A stretch of 5,116 nt of DNA from Deltaproteobacteria bacterium (GTDB lineage Bacteria > Desulfobacterota > Desulfobacteria > Desulfobacterales > SG8-13), in NCBI GenBank assembly GCA_030670715.1, contig DAOVBC010000204.1, positions 1 through 5,116 of the forward strand, given 5' to 3'. Below are positions 4,986 to 5,116 of this stretch, piece by piece. A model generated the notes under the pieces. The model was not told the origin of the DNA and did not search any database. It saw only the letters and a list, made by a program, of their open reading frames with translations. How positions within the stretch are numbered: position 1 is the stretch's first letter; each line of letters starts with the position of its first letter. Made by a program: the position numbers and the translations under genes.

Positions 4986-5116
4986 TAAAAATAATCATCG
5001 GCGCTATCGAGCAGCTCCCGGGCACGCTTTCTGGCAACCGTATTCATCAGAGTATATCCCGGAATGTGGGGATCAGCTTCAACAACCTGTTGGAGTAGAC
5101 GATCGTGAAGCTCACG
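4985..5116 (-). CDS. C-terminal fragment of a TatT-like TRAP-associated protein
   Basis: Only the last 43 codons and the TAA stop (4987-4985) lie in the window; the gene continues past the right edge. The visible residues include a helix ending V-V-E-A-D-P (11-16), then LMNTVARKRARELL (23-36) and the terminal S-A-D-D-Y-F. A helix reading ADP, then a basic ARKRARxLL helix, then an acidic ADD-x-F end is how I recall the TatT family finishing. TatT is a TPR-like trimeric periplasmic lipoprotein that docks onto the TRAP binding protein. The position directly upstream of dctPQM, on the same strand, is the expected TPAT context. The N-terminal lipobox and TPR helices are outside the window, so the assignment rests on a short match plus gene order. 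Another helical protein could end this way. It ends 200 nt before dctP. Confidence 0.6.
   Translation of the reverse strand, partial: RELHDRLLQQVVEADPHIPGYTLMNTVARKRARELLDSADDYF

Overview
The window reads as a Gram-negative bacterial chromosome segment, most likely from a marine or sediment Desulfobacterota (the former deltaproteobacterial sulfate reducers). That guess rests on three things: a TRAP transporter linked to a TatT-type protein, the style of the WbqC-family protein, and intergenic heptanucleotide arrays that I associate with that group. It is an impression, not a database result. Every gene I can support lies on the minus strand, so transcription runs from the right edge to the left.

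Layout in the direction of transcription: (1) 5116-4985, the last 43 codons of a gene whose C-terminus looks like TatT, the TPR-type partner of some TRAP transporters. (2) 4984-4785, a 200-nt gap with a weak sigma-70-like promoter and two inverted repeats. (3) 4784-1953, a complete TRAP transporter: the periplasmic binding protein DctP, the small permease DctQ and the large permease DctM. Their coding regions overlap by 14 nt and 4 nt, which implies translational coupling. (4) 1929-1108, a zinc-containing Nudix hydrolase of the NudC type. It starts 23 nt after dctM behind a strong Shine-Dalgarno, so it is probably the last gene of the same transcript. (5) 1107-829, a 279-nt AT-rich spacer with two degenerate 7-nt repeat arrays in opposite orientation. 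(6) 828-133, a WbqC-family protein. (7) 132-1, a downstream spacer whose outer part is a third 7-nt array running into the window edge.

How the genes may work together: TatT plus DctPQM matches the TPR-protein-associated TRAP transporter (TPAT) arrangement described for Treponema pallidum Tp0956/Tp0957/Tp0958. In that system the binding protein has a hydrophobic cleft and docks onto TatT. The binding protein here has Trp174 where canonical DctP proteins carry the arginine that clamps a substrate carboxylate. This supports an atypical, perhaps hydrophobic, substrate. NudC would act in the cytoplasm on NAD(H) or NAD-capped RNA, and I see no clear metabolic link to the transporter. WbqC-family proteins are associated with surface-polysaccharide or sugar-modification loci, and their biochemistry is not settled to my knowledge.

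I see no tRNA, rRNA, CRISPR array, insertion sequence, integrase or convincing intrinsic terminator. The most unusual features are the heptad arrays bracketing the wbqC-like gene and the altered ligand site of the binding protein.
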